Shown here piece after piece: positions 26,241-33,894 of a stretch of 64,000 bases of DNA (its first letter is position 1; every line of letters starts with the position of its first letter). The translations under genes were made by a program, and so were the position numbers. The notes below the pieces were generated by a model. The model was given only the letters and a program-made list of their open reading frames with translations, was not told the DNA's origin and did not search any database. Source of the DNA: CANLBN01 sp050298695 (lineage in GTDB: Bacteria > Pseudomonadota > Gammaproteobacteria > Pseudomonadales > Cellvibrionaceae); the NCBI GenBank assembly GCA_050298695.1, contig JBNKUQ010000002.1, positions 1 to 64,000 of the forward strand. The letters run 5' to 3'.

Positions 26241-27242
26241 TTAAAGAATACCGGCTCTTAATATATCGTGCATATGAATAACACCGATAGGGTGTTGATA
26301 GTCATCGGCAACAATGAGCGCGGTAATAGCCCGTTTTTCCATTAACCCTAAGGCTTCTGCAGCCAGCATGTTGCTACTGATATAAGACGGATTTGCGCTC
26401 ATCACCTCTTGGATGCTCACGGCATTGAGATCAACGTGTTGGTCTACAGCACGGCGTAAATCACCATCGGTAAATACGCCACTTAGCTTTCCATTTTTAT
26501 CCAGTACCGTAGTAATACCTAGCCCTTTTTGTGTCATTTCTACCAGAGCCTGTTTTAGAGGTGTGTTTTCTTCAACCACCGGCAATTCTTGGTCGCTGTG
26601 CATAATATCGCTGACTTTCAAAAGTAAACGCCGGCCCAGCGCTCCACCAGGATGTGAAAATGCAAAGTCTTCTGCGGTGAAACCCCGAGCTTCGAGTAGC
26701 GCTACTGCTAGTGCATCGCCCATCACTAAGGTAACCGTTGTACTTGATGTTGGCGCCAGATCCAGAGGACAGGCTTCACAATCAACGCTAATATCAAGAT
26801 TTATATCTGCTTGCTGAGCCAATGGTGAGTCAACCTTGCCAGCCATACTGATCAAGGGTATGTTTAGGCGCTTAAGTAGGGGTAACAGGGTGACAATTTC
26901 TGCAGAGCTGCCCGAATTCGATATTGCGATGACTACATCACCCTTAGTAATCATACCTAAATCGCCGTGACTGGCTTCTCCTGGATGCACAAAGAAAGAG
27001 GGTGTGCCAGTACTCGCCAACGTAGCCGCTATCTTTTTGCCAATATGCCCTGATTTTCCCATGCCAGTAACGATGGTCCGGCCTTGGCAGCCTAGTATCA
27101 GCTCACAGGCTTTAATAAAACCTTCATCAATACGATCGGTTAGTTCAGTAATCGCCGCCATTTCCATGGAGATAGTGCGTTTCCCCGCATTAATCAGGGT
27201 AGATGTATTTTGCTTAGTGTTATTGGTGACCGTACTCGTCAT
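26241..27242 (-). CDS. kdsD: D-arabinose 5-phosphate isomerase KdsD
   Basis: Isomerises ribulose-5-P to arabinose-5-P, the first step toward KDO. The 333-residue product has an N-terminal SIS domain with VTGMGKSGHIGKKIAATLASTGTPSFFVHPGEASHGDLGMI and SNSGSSAEIV, and a C-terminal CBS pair (IMHSDQELPVVEENTPL...; VMSANPSYISSNML...). It lies in the yrbG-kdsD-kdsC-lptCAB order found widely in Gammaproteobacteria. Confidence 0.96.
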   Translation of the reverse strand: MTSTVTNNTKQNTSTLINAGKRTISMEMAAITELTDRIDEGFIKACELILGCQGRTIVTGMGKSGHIGKKIAATLASTGTPSFFVHPGEASHGDLGMITKGDVVIAISNSGSSAEIVTLLPLLKRLNIPLISMAGKVDSPLAQQADINLDISVDCEACPLDLAPTSSTTVTLVMGDALAVALLEARGFTAEDFAFSHPGGALGRRLLLKVSDIMHSDQELPVVEENTPLKQALVEMTQKGLGITTVLDKNGKLSGVFTDGDLRRAVDQHVDLNAVSIQEVMSANPSYISSNMLAAEALGLMEKRAITALIVADDYQHPIGVIHMHDILRAGIL

Positions 27243-27277
27243 TATTTGCCTTTAAAACATTGTTCTTAACGGTGTTC

Positions 27278-28231
27278 TTAAAAAAGTAAGGTGTAGTAGC
27301 CAGCGTACAATACTAACAATATAAGCCCGGATAGTCTGCCCAGTTGACTATGTTTACCGTGGTTGCGCAAAAAGCTAAATAACATAAAGCCACCTAAAGC
27401 CAAGGTAATAAGGGTCATTGCGACAAAATCTCGGGAAAATACAACACCTTCCATTGATATAGGGTGGATAAGGGTGGGAATGCCCATCACTAATAATAAA
27501 TTGAAAATGTTGGAGCCAATGACATTGCCTATGGCGATATCGTGATGCCCTTTCATCGCACTGGCTACGCTAGCGGCAAGTTCGGGTAGGCTGGTGCCCA
27601 CCGCGACAATCGTTAAACCAATGACAAGTGGGCTAACCCCAAAACTCGTTGCAATAGCTGTAGCTCCCCAAACCAGCAATTCGGCACTTCCTATTAAGCA
27701 GAGCAAACCAATAAGGAACCAGATAGAGGCCATTGATATCGGCAGCTCAGGAACTTCTTCAATCTCTTCTGGGTGTTGTTTTTTACTGTGGTTAATCCAA
27801 TACAAAATGGGAATTAACAGGCCCACTAAAACAAAGCCTTCCCACAATAGAAGTTTGGCATCGTAAAGGAATACCCCTGCTACTGCCATTACCGCCATCA
27901 TTAGTAAAAATTCTTGCTGGAGAATGTGGCGTTTAATGGGTAGAGGTGCAATAAGGGCCGTGATGCCCAATACCATACCAACATTAGCCAAATTCGAGCC
28001 TAAGGCATTACCTACAGCGAGCTCTCCTGCCTGTTTCAAGGCTGAACTGATAGATACGATGACCTCTGGAGCGGAGGTGCCAAAGGCGACAACAGTTAGA
28101 CCAACCATAAGCTTTGACATACCAAGATGGCTGGCAATGGTAGCACTGCCTTCTACAAAACGGTCAGCACTCCATATTAAGCCAGCAAATCCTATCAATG
28201 TGGCGATCCATGGCAGTAAGGTATCCAGCAT
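27278..28231 (-). CDS. yrbG: YrbG family calcium/sodium antiporter
   Basis: An inner-membrane Ca2+/cation antiporter (CaCA superfamily) of 317 residues with about ten TM helices. Both alpha repeats are visible: VGLTVVAFGTSAPEVIVSISSALKQAGELAVGNALGSNLANVGMVLG, and the matching VIGLTIVAVGTSLPELAASVASAMKGHHDIAIGNVIGSNIFNLLLVMG. The acidic residues in the two GTS-x-PE motifs form the cation site. It heads the kds/lpt gene run. The exact physiological ion is not settled for this family. Confidence 0.94.
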   Translation of the reverse strand: MLDTLLPWIATLIGFAGLIWSADRFVEGSATIASHLGMSKLMVGLTVVAFGTSAPEVIVSISSALKQAGELAVGNALGSNLANVGMVLGITALIAPLPIKRHILQQEFLLMMAVMAVAGVFLYDAKLLLWEGFVLVGLLIPILYWINHSKKQHPEEIEEVPELPISMASIWFLIGLLCLIGSAELLVWGATAIATSFGVSPLVIGLTIVAVGTSLPELAASVASAMKGHHDIAIGNVIGSNIFNLLLVMGIPTLIHPISMEGVVFSRDFVAMTLITLALGGFMLFSFLRNHGKHSQLGRLSGLILLVLYAGYYTLLF

Positions 28232-28283
28232 AATATTCAGTCTCTATTCAGTTTGAATTTGGTACAGTTGGTTTTGAGACTCA

Positions 28284-28409
28284 AGGGCGCCTCTAAACAT
28301 GAGAATTTTTATTCGCTAAAAAGCACAGTGTACGTGGTATACATGAGCATTTGAGTGCGACGGCAACAACGCCGCTAGCGGACAAAAAGACAATCTTTAG
28401 AGGTGCCCT
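28284..28409. mobile_element. MITE-like repeat, copy A
   Basis: A 126-bp element with terminal inverted repeats AGGGCGCCTCTAAA (28284) and TTTAGAGGTGCCCT (28396), 13 of 14 paired. Its interior matches copy B at 31641-31779 in order and orientation: AAAAAGCAC/GAAAGCAC, then (C/A)ATGAG(C/G)ATTTGAG, then AAAAAGACAAT before the right end. It encodes nothing. No clear target duplication is seen. It lies directly upstream of the mlaC promoter. Confidence 0.75.
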
Positions 28410-28418
28410 AAATAGTAT

Positions 28419-28446
28419 TTGAGCCTTGGGATGCAAATGGTATAGT
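28419..28446 (+). promoter_or_regulatory. Predicted sigma-70 promoter of mlaC
   Basis: TTGAGC (28419-28424) and TATAGT (28441-28446) are separated by 16 bp, placing a start near 28453, about 50 bp before the mlaC ATG. It begins 10 bp after the right end of MITE copy A. Confidence 0.5.
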
Positions 28447-28503
28447 GTGCCGCTTGGTATGTCAGTAAAAATTTGTTACGGAATAAGGTTATTGGAGAAT
28501 CCT

Positions 28504-29178
28504 ATGCGATACGTTTCTAAAAAAGAGCGGTATAAAAAAGTGAGTCGATATCAACAGCGCTTATCTGTTGCATTATTGCTGATGTTAGCCACTTGTTTTG
28601 TTTCATTGGCATCGAATGCGAAAGTGAAGGTTATTGAGGTGACATTTGATTCTGAGCCGCATAAAGTGGTTCAGCAGACTACCTTAAAAGTATTGTCTGC
28701 TATTGATTCGGGGCTTGATCCTGTTAATGAGCCAAAAAAGTTTGTTGAGCAATTATCATTGATACTTGATCCTGTTGTTGCCTTTGACTATATCGCACGA
28801 GGGGTCATGGGTGATTATGCTAAACAAGTAAGCGCAACAGAGGTATCTAATTTTTCTAAAGCGTTTAAATTGGGCTTAGTGAATACCTATGGTAAAGGTA
28901 TGTCTAATTTCAGTGATTTAGAAGTATCTGTGCTCCCTCCTGCAGAGCCTGTAGGTGAATCTAAAAAAATAGCTGTCGTACAAGAAATACGAGGTGCATC
29001 ATCCACAAATCAGGTTTCTTACACGATGGCAAAAAATAAAAAAGGCCAGTGGAAGATGATTAATGTTGTTTTGAACGGTATTAATTTGGGACAAACTTTT
29101 CGCGGGCAATTTGCGGCAGAAGTTGAAAAAAATAAAGGCGATGTTGCTAAAACTATCAATGAATGGGGTAAAAACTAG
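28504..29178 (+). CDS. mlaC: MlaC family phospholipid-binding protein (orphan)
   Basis: A periplasmic phospholipid carrier of the MlaC/Ttg2D family, 224 residues. ATG 28504 has GGAG upstream; the longer frame from 28426 is ignored. A basic start precedes a signal peptide (LSVALLLMLATCFVSLASNA). The mature part shows the family pattern: LSLILDPVVAFDYIARGVMGDYAKQVSATEVSNFSKAFKLGLVNTYGKGM and the C-terminal WKMINVVLNGINLGQTFRGQFAAEV. In most relatives mlaC sits in mlaFEDCB near murA; none of those partners is in this window, so this is a second or relocated copy. Confidence 0.88.
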   Translation: MRYVSKKERYKKVSRYQQRLSVALLLMLATCFVSLASNAKVKVIEVTFDSEPHKVVQQTTLKVLSAIDSGLDPVNEPKKFVEQLSLILDPVVAFDYIARGVMGDYAKQVSATEVSNFSKAFKLGLVNTYGKGMSNFSDLEVSVLPPAEPVGESKKIAVVQEIRGASSTNQVSYTMAKNKKGQWKMINVVLNGINLGQTFRGQFAAEVEKNKGDVAKTINEWGKN

Positions 29179-29179
29179 C

Positions 29180-29491
29180 TTGTTTAAGCTTGTCTTCTTT
29201 GTTCCTGAATCTCATTGTGAGTCAGTAAAAACAGCAATATTTGAGGCTGGTGCTGGTCGACAAGGAAATTATGCTGACTGCTCCTGGCAAGTGCTGGGCG
29301 AGGGGCAATTCCGCCCTCTTGACCAGAGTCAGCCCTTTATTGGTGAAGAAGGGAAATTAGAAAAAGTCATGGAATATCGAGTAGAAACACTCTGTGAGTC
29401 ACATCGCTTAGCGGATGTGATCGCTGCACTAAAAAATGCCCACCCTTATGAAGATCCAGCTTATGATATTTTGCGTTTAGAAGTTTGCTAA
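29180..29491 (+). CDS. NIF3-like (YqfO-type) small protein
   Basis: A 103-residue stand-alone version of the domain found inserted in NIF3/YqfO proteins. Key stretches are LVFFVPESHCESVKTAIFEAGAGRQGNYADCSWQ, GQFRPLDQSQPFIG and HPYEDPAYDIL. I chose TTG 29180, one base after the mlaC stop, because homologues begin M-(F/Y)-K-L-V-F-F-V-P; a GGGG run lies 11 nt upstream. It is probably co-transcribed with mlaC. Function is unknown; the HPYEDPAYD end is the family hallmark. Confidence 0.82.
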   Translation: MFKLVFFVPESHCESVKTAIFEAGAGRQGNYADCSWQVLGEGQFRPLDQSQPFIGEEGKLEKVMEYRVETLCESHRLADVIAALKNAHPYEDPAYDILRLEVC

Positions 29492-29512
29492 GTTATGCAA
29501 ACATATACCAAA

Positions 29513-30067
29513 CTATTTCTTATCTGTATGAGACTGTTTTAGTACCTTAGCACGAAAAATAAATTCTTCTTGGCCTCTATCAGAAAAGTAATATTTCAGT
29601 GTTTCTTCTACCACAGGAAATGCGAGTTGTTGCCAAGGTATTTCACTTTCTGTAAATAACTTTACATCCAAAGACTCTTCTCCCGCGTCAAAGTTTGTAT
29701 CAGCTAATTCAGCTTTATAAAAAAAATAGACTTGATTGATATGTGGCAAATCAAAAATGGTATACAAGAAGGCGTTTTTTAATGTTGCTTTTGCTTCTTC
29801 CCAAGACTCTCTCAGAGCACCTTGCTCAGTACTTTCTCCATTTTCTAAAAAGCCCGCGGGCAATGTCCAGAGGCCATATCGTGGCTCAATAGCGCGTTTA
29901 CAGAGTAATACTTTATCGTTGTGGATAGGTAAAACCCCTGTAATGATACGGGGATTTTGGTAGTGAATAGTTGCACATGACGCGTTATCACAAACGTGGC
30001 GTTCACGATTATCGTCAGCCGGAACAAGCCAGCTAACACTAGTACCACACATACTGCAAAATTTCAT
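29513..30067 (-). CDS. Nudix hydrolase with N-terminal zinc ribbon
   Basis: A 184-residue Nudix protein with a zinc ribbon (CSMCG near residue 4 and CDNASC near 26) ahead of the Nudix fold. The Nudix box is GFLENGESTEQGALRESWEEAKA (about 88-110), with the metal-binding Glu residues intact. IHYQNPRIITGVLP links the ribbon to the fold as in NudC-like proteins, but the protein is shorter than NADH pyrophosphatase. The substrate is unknown. It is convergent with the NIF3-like gene. Confidence 0.88.
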   Translation of the reverse strand: MKFCSMCGTSVSWLVPADDNRERHVCDNASCATIHYQNPRIITGVLPIHNDKVLLCKRAIEPRYGLWTLPAGFLENGESTEQGALRESWEEAKATLKNAFLYTIFDLPHINQVYFFYKAELADTNFDAGEESLDVKLFTESEIPWQQLAFPVVEETLKYYFSDRGQEEFIFRAKVLKQSHTDKK

Positions 30068-30157
30068 AATGCCATCTTAACTATGTAACCTGGAAATTAA
30101 ATAGGTGGTCCTGATCTATTTAATTTTCATCCCTTAAAAACTGGCGGAATTGCGTGA

Positions 30158-30261
30158 AATCCCTTGTTTTTAAGGGATTCGCACTGGTCTAACGACCAGT
30201 GGCGGTGCATCCTTGCCCCGCTTATTAACCCCAGCATACATAAAAACCTGCCGGGTTAATA
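30158..30261. repeat. Three consecutive hairpins between DUF3135 and Nudix genes
   Basis: Three perfect stems follow each other: AATCCCTT/AAGGGATT (30158-30179), CACTGGTC/GACCAGTG (30182-30201) and TATTAACCC/GGGTTAATA (30223-30261, long loop). They lie 3' of the DUF3135 gene and upstream of the Nudix gene on the same strand. None has a clear U-tract. They could be an mRNA-end structure, a repeat element or an unknown RNA. Confidence 0.4.
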
Positions 30262-30312
30262 GTAATAAAAAATGGCATTATAGATGAGTTAAGTCTCGAT
30301 ATCTCGAAGAGA

Positions 30313-30666
30313 TTAACTCGCTGGAAAACTGAGTACTTTTGCAGCGATTTTGGTATTGCGGTCAATGGATTGCATATCAGCATTTAAAGGATCGTTGACC
30401 CCTGTGATTGTATTCAGCCAATTACGCAATTCTGCAAATGATTCATGCATCATTTGGTTTATTTTCATACAGGCTCCCATAGGAGAATCTGCGTGTATTT
30501 TGCGTTGGGCATCAATCTGAAATTGTAGCCCGCGAAGGCGGCGTTGACACTCTTCAGGTGCGCTATTAATAATATTTTCTACCTGCTCTTGGCGAAATCT
30601 TTCCAGCTCATCTGGCTGTTCTTTTGCCAATTTAAGTAAGATATCAAAACTTGGTAAATCCGACAC
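30313..30666 (-). CDS. DUF3135 domain-containing protein
   Basis: A 117-residue cytoplasmic, helical protein of the DUF3135 family; function unknown. Conserved elements are LPSFDILLKLAKEQPDELERFR, the NSAPEECQRRLRGLQFQIDAQRKIHADSPMGACMKI core and the MMHESFAELRNWL helix. It starts at GTG with GGAGAA about seven bases upstream. It is divergent from the CoA pyrophosphatase gene. The 315-bp gap 30667-30981 between them holds no gene; it contains a small stem ACGCT/AGCGT with a T-run (30912-30931). Confidence 0.85.
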   Translation of the reverse strand: MSDLPSFDILLKLAKEQPDELERFRQEQVENIINSAPEECQRRLRGLQFQIDAQRKIHADSPMGACMKINQMMHESFAELRNWLNTITGVNDPLNADMQSIDRNTKIAAKVLSFPAS

Positions 30667-30981
30667 GATGCTTCTCCTATTAAAACTTTATGCGCTGAGG
30701 CCCCCACCTCGAATACCGCAAAAGCGTGTTACTATGGTCATAATTTTGTACAAAACTTATACTACAAAAAAAACTTTGCTATGTAGATAGCAGTTATTAG
30801 ACTAAATAGTTATTAGAATAATGGGGAAATCAGCAGGTAACCGTTCTAAATTGAGATTTGCATGTATTCTTGTGTAAGAACTCAGGTTTTGCTCCTGTAA
30901 TGAGGTGAATCACGCTGTTTTAGCGTTTTTTCTGTTATAACCATTTTTTGTGAAATGAATAAAGGTAGTTGAAATAATAAA

Positions 30982-31587
30982 ATGAAACGTGACATAGCTC
31001 TCATTGATTCTGGTTTATTGCCAGTGCCTGAGCCGATGGATAAAAGCTTCTGCAAAGGGAAGGCGGCGGTGCTTGTTCCTATTGTAGAACGTGATAATGA
31101 CTTGTATTTGTTATTGACGAAGCGTGCAGTGCATTTACGCCAGCATGGAGGCGAGGTGGCTTTTCCCGGTGGAATGTGGGAAGACGGTGATCAGTTTCCC
31201 GTGGCCACTGCCTTGCGTGAAGCACGTGAGGAAATAGCCCTAGATAGCCGTTTGGTCGACGTTTTAGGGGTATTGCCCAGTTTGCCAACCCGGAACAATA
31301 CGGCGGTTACACCGGTTATCGCAATGACCAATGCTCCCCTGGAGCTAGTGGCTAACCCAGGAGAAATAGAATCTATATTTTTTGTTCCTCTTGGCGAGCT
31401 TGCTCCGTCTAAGCGCATTCGAACGGATGTTTTTCTTCACCGCAAAGCCCTATTGTGGGCGCCGGCTTATGAGTTTGATGGTTTTGAAATATGGGGGTTT
31501 ACAGCGGGCGTCATTAAGATATTACTAGAGCGTTGTTTTGCTCAAACCTTTGAAAGAGAGCATTCTGCGCCAGAAAAAATGTGGTAA
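30982..31587 (+). CDS. CoA pyrophosphatase (NudL-like Nudix hydrolase)
   Basis: A Nudix hydrolase of 201 residues of the coenzyme A pyrophosphatase type. It shows the NuCoA motif LLLTKRAVHLRQHGGEVAFPGG and the Nudix box GGMWEDGDQFPVATALREAREEIAL, overlapping as in the family. It would cleave CoA or its derivatives to 3',5'-ADP and phosphopantetheine. A weak hairpin (30912-30931) lies in its leader. MITE copy B and the DUF1289 gene follow. Confidence 0.9.
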   Translation: MKRDIALIDSGLLPVPEPMDKSFCKGKAAVLVPIVERDNDLYLLLTKRAVHLRQHGGEVAFPGGMWEDGDQFPVATALREAREEIALDSRLVDVLGVLPSLPTRNNTAVTPVIAMTNAPLELVANPGEIESIFFVPLGELAPSKRIRTDVFLHRKALLWAPAYEFDGFEIWGFTAGVIKILLERCFAQTFEREHSAPEKMW

Positions 31588-31640
31588 TCTGCGCTGAGGC
31601 TAAGCCGGTATAAGATTTTCGTAGAGGATCAGTTTTATAT

Positions 31641-31779
31641 GGGCACCTCTAAAAATTAGGATTTTTTGTGAGAGCAAGAAAGCACTGCGCGCAGAACCGC
31701 AGCTTATACAACATAAATGAGGATTTGAGCACAGCGCTGACGCTGCTATCGCGAAAAAAGACAATTTTTAGAGGTGACC
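31641..31779. mobile_element. MITE-like repeat, copy B
   Basis: A 139-bp element with 17-bp terminal inverted repeats, GGGCACCTCTAAAAATT (31641) and AATTTTTAGAGGTGACC (31763-31779), one mismatch. The interior aligns with copy A at 28284-28409 in the same orientation. The right terminal repeat contains GAGGTG five bases before the ATG of the DUF1289 gene, so the element seems to supply that gene's ribosome-binding site. A frame stays open through the element into the gene from 31668. Confidence 0.78.
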
Positions 31780-31781
31780 AT

Positions 31782-32003
31782 ATGTCAAATGATAAGAATA
31801 TTTATAACATCGAACAAATAGAGCAAAAACTAGTGGGCTCTCCTTGTATTTCTGTTTGCGCGTTAGATGAAGATGATATTTGCACGGGGTGTTACCGAAG
31901 TGCTGAAGAGATTCGACTCTGGGGGGGAATGAGTAACGGAGAGAAGCGGGAAACTATTGAGCGTGCTTTTAATCGAGAGAAGCGGGTCAACCCCTTTATT
32001 TAG
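31782..32003 (+). CDS. DUF1289 domain-containing protein
   Basis: A 73-residue protein with a DUF1289 domain: SPCISVCALDEDDICTGCYRSAEEIRLWGGMSNGEKRE. The four Cys (C-x3-C, then C-x2-C) suggest a metal or Fe-S site; function unknown. ATG 31782 is chosen because GAGGTG inside the MITE end lies five bases upstream. The longer frame from 31668 would add 38 residues encoded by the repeat. A strong terminator follows. Confidence 0.88.
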   Translation: MSNDKNIYNIEQIEQKLVGSPCISVCALDEDDICTGCYRSAEEIRLWGGMSNGEKRETIERAFNREKRVNPFI

Positions 32004-32008
32004 TTAAC

Positions 32009-32040
32009 CCTGAAAAAAGCCTTCCCTGGCTTTTTTCAGG
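32009..32040. terminator. Strong bidirectional terminator
   Basis: A perfect 13-bp stem CCTGAAAAAAGCC/GGCTTTTTTCAGG with a 6-nt loop starts 6 bp after the DUF1289 stop. The T-run is inside the 3' arm. It probably serves DUF1289 on the plus strand and corB, which ends at 32145, on the minus strand. Confidence 0.75.
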
Positions 32041-32144
32041 AGTCGAAGCAAAAATCTGGTAAAAATGCTTTGAGTACAGGGTTTCTGGTTGAAATAAATT
32101 GTTAATCGGGTGATTTTATTTTTTAAATTAGTATGTCGTGCATT

Positions 32145-33416
32145 TTATGCGTCATCCACCAATCTCACTTTCGCTGTGCTAATCATAGTGTTCGAAATTT
32201 CTGTTGTCTCAAAAATATAATCTGTAATTTTAAAGCTGATGTGACCTTTAGGAATATTTTCTAGATATTCCATCATTAACCCGTTCAAGGTTTTTGGTCC
32301 ATTGGTTGGTAGTTCCCAAGCTAATTGTCGGTTGATATCTCTAATTGATGTTCCTCCATCAATTAGATACCAGTCATCATCAACGGCACGTATTTCTGCC
32401 TCATTGGAATTGCCAAGGTTTGTGGTAAAGTCCCCAACAATTTCTTCCAGTAAGTCAGCAAGTGTGATTAAACCCTGAATTTCTCCGTATTCGTCAACGA
32501 CCAGCGCCATATTGTGCTTCTGGCTTTTAAAATGAATAAGTTGCTTATGTAGCGGGGTACTTTCTGGGACAAAGTAAGGAGAACTAATATGGTCTCGAAT
32601 ATCCTGATGGGTTAGCGATTCTTTACTTTGTAAAAAACGAGGCGTGAAGCGAAGATGCAATACACCAATCACATTATTGATATTGCCTTCGTAGACGGGT
32701 AAACGCGTATATTCGACGGTTTCTAGTTGTTTAATGATATCGGCTATGGAGTCTTCGATATTAATTCCTACCACATCACTTCGAGGAATCATAATATCTT
32801 CAACGGAAGCTTTTTCCAGATCTAGGATGTTGAGCAGCATATCTTGGTGCTCATCAGGTATGAGGCCTCCTGCTTCACCTACCACTGTTCTTAACTCATC
32901 CGGATTTAAATGCTCATGAACCTGTGCATTTGTTGTATTAACGCCACATGCTCTAGCTAAACCATTCGATATGGAATTCACTAGCCAAACAGCGGGGTAG
33001 AGTACAAAGAGTAATGGTTTTAGTATCCAGCTAAATGGGAAGGCCACTTTCTCAGGGTAGAGAGCGGCGATAGTTTTGGGGGTGACTTCTGCGAAGATAA
33101 GTACCGCTAGCGTTAAAATAACACTGGCAGAGAGAACAGCATCTTCTCCATAGAGGCGAATAGCGATCAAGGTTGCAATGGCGGCGGCAATGTTATTAAC
33201 CAAGTTATTGCCAATTAGGATAACACCTATTAGCCGGTCAGGCCTTTTGAGTAGAGAAGAAGAGCGTTTAGCGCCTTGATGACCTTTCTTTTCCAAATGT
33301 CTCAAGCGATATCGGTTGAGTGACATCATCGCGGTTTCTGAACTAGAAAAGAAAGCTGAACAAAGGATCAGTATACCGAGGGAGCTAAATAAGAAACTCA
33401 ATGGAATGTCGTTCAA
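32145..33416 (-). CDS. corB: CorB/HlyC-CorC family protein (DUF21-CBS-CorC)
   Basis: A 423-residue CNNM/CorC-type membrane protein linked to Mg2+ or Co2+ transport. An N-terminal DUF21 domain has SSSETAMMSLNRYRLRHLEKKGHQGAKR and LIGNNLVNNIAAAIAT, then AEVTPKTIAALYPEKVAFPFSW. A CBS pair follows (EDIMIPRSDVVGIN...), and a C-terminal CorC_HlyC domain (IRAVDDDWYLIDGGTSIRDINRQL). The start appears to be TTG, matching the length of E. coli CorB (YfjD). In many relatives it lies next to ypjD; here two genes separate them. Confidence 0.92.
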   Translation of the reverse strand: MNDIPLSFLFSSLGILILCSAFFSSSETAMMSLNRYRLRHLEKKGHQGAKRSSSLLKRPDRLIGVILIGNNLVNNIAAAIATLIAIRLYGEDAVLSASVILTLAVLIFAEVTPKTIAALYPEKVAFPFSWILKPLLFVLYPAVWLVNSISNGLARACGVNTTNAQVHEHLNPDELRTVVGEAGGLIPDEHQDMLLNILDLEKASVEDIMIPRSDVVGINIEDSIADIIKQLETVEYTRLPVYEGNINNVIGVLHLRFTPRFLQSKESLTHQDIRDHISSPYFVPESTPLHKQLIHFKSQKHNMALVVDEYGEIQGLITLADLLEEIVGDFTTNLGNSNEAEIRAVDDDWYLIDGGTSIRDINRQLAWELPTNGPKTLNGLMMEYLENIPKGHISFKITDYIFETTEISNTMISTAKVRLVDDA

Positions 33417-33483
33417 AAAAAATCTGCCTACAGGTTGTTGGGAGTGCTTATCTTAAAGAGTTTTGCCACATTCGCAAGGGGTC

Positions 33484-33864
33484 TTAGGAGCGGATATTGA
33501 CGAGGGATGTAATGCATGCAGATGCAATATCAGATTTATCGATAATTCCGCACCCACTCCAAAAAAGGTCGTCATCTCCTTCAGATGGATGGCACCAAAT
33601 ACATTCAATTCCTAACTGAAATTCACGCTGTAGATTGACCATACTAGGTAAAAATAGCTTTATTTGATGGGATGCGTTTAATGCTAAGGCGTCACCAATA
33701 AGCAGTAAACCTTCCTGGTGTATGTCTACTAATTTACCTAGACGTTTATTGCTGAGAGTGTCGATTATTTCGATATCCGCATAAAGGCGATAACGTTTTA
33801 AGCGACGCCTGTTTGCCAGGGTTTGCTGATCATTATTGCTCCCTGGGGTGTTGGTAGGCTCCAT
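33484..33864 (-). CDS. PilZ-domain protein with a degenerate c-di-GMP motif
   Basis: A 126-residue single-domain PilZ-like protein. The arginine-rich start NRRRLKRYRLYADIEI fits the RxxxR half of the c-di-GMP site, and KLVDIHQEGLLLIG takes the place of (D/N)xSxxG, with His where Ser is expected. The rest (FQLGIECIWCHP, WSGCGIIDKS) follows the PilZ fold. Ligand binding may be weakened or lost. It lies 30 bp downstream of the DUF1631 gene and probably forms an operon with it. Confidence 0.75.
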   Translation of the reverse strand: MEPTNTPGSNNDQQTLANRRRLKRYRLYADIEIIDTLSNKRLGKLVDIHQEGLLLIGDALALNASHQIKLFLPSMVNLQREFQLGIECIWCHPSEGDDDLFWSGCGIIDKSDIASACITSLVNIRS

Positions 33865-33894
33865 TAAGTTTCTCTTTTTATTGGTTCTGCATCG

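Noticed and set aside
31668..31781. N-terminal extension of the DUF1289 protein
   Set aside because: The 38 extra codons lie inside the MITE and a well-placed ribosome-binding site precedes ATG 31782.
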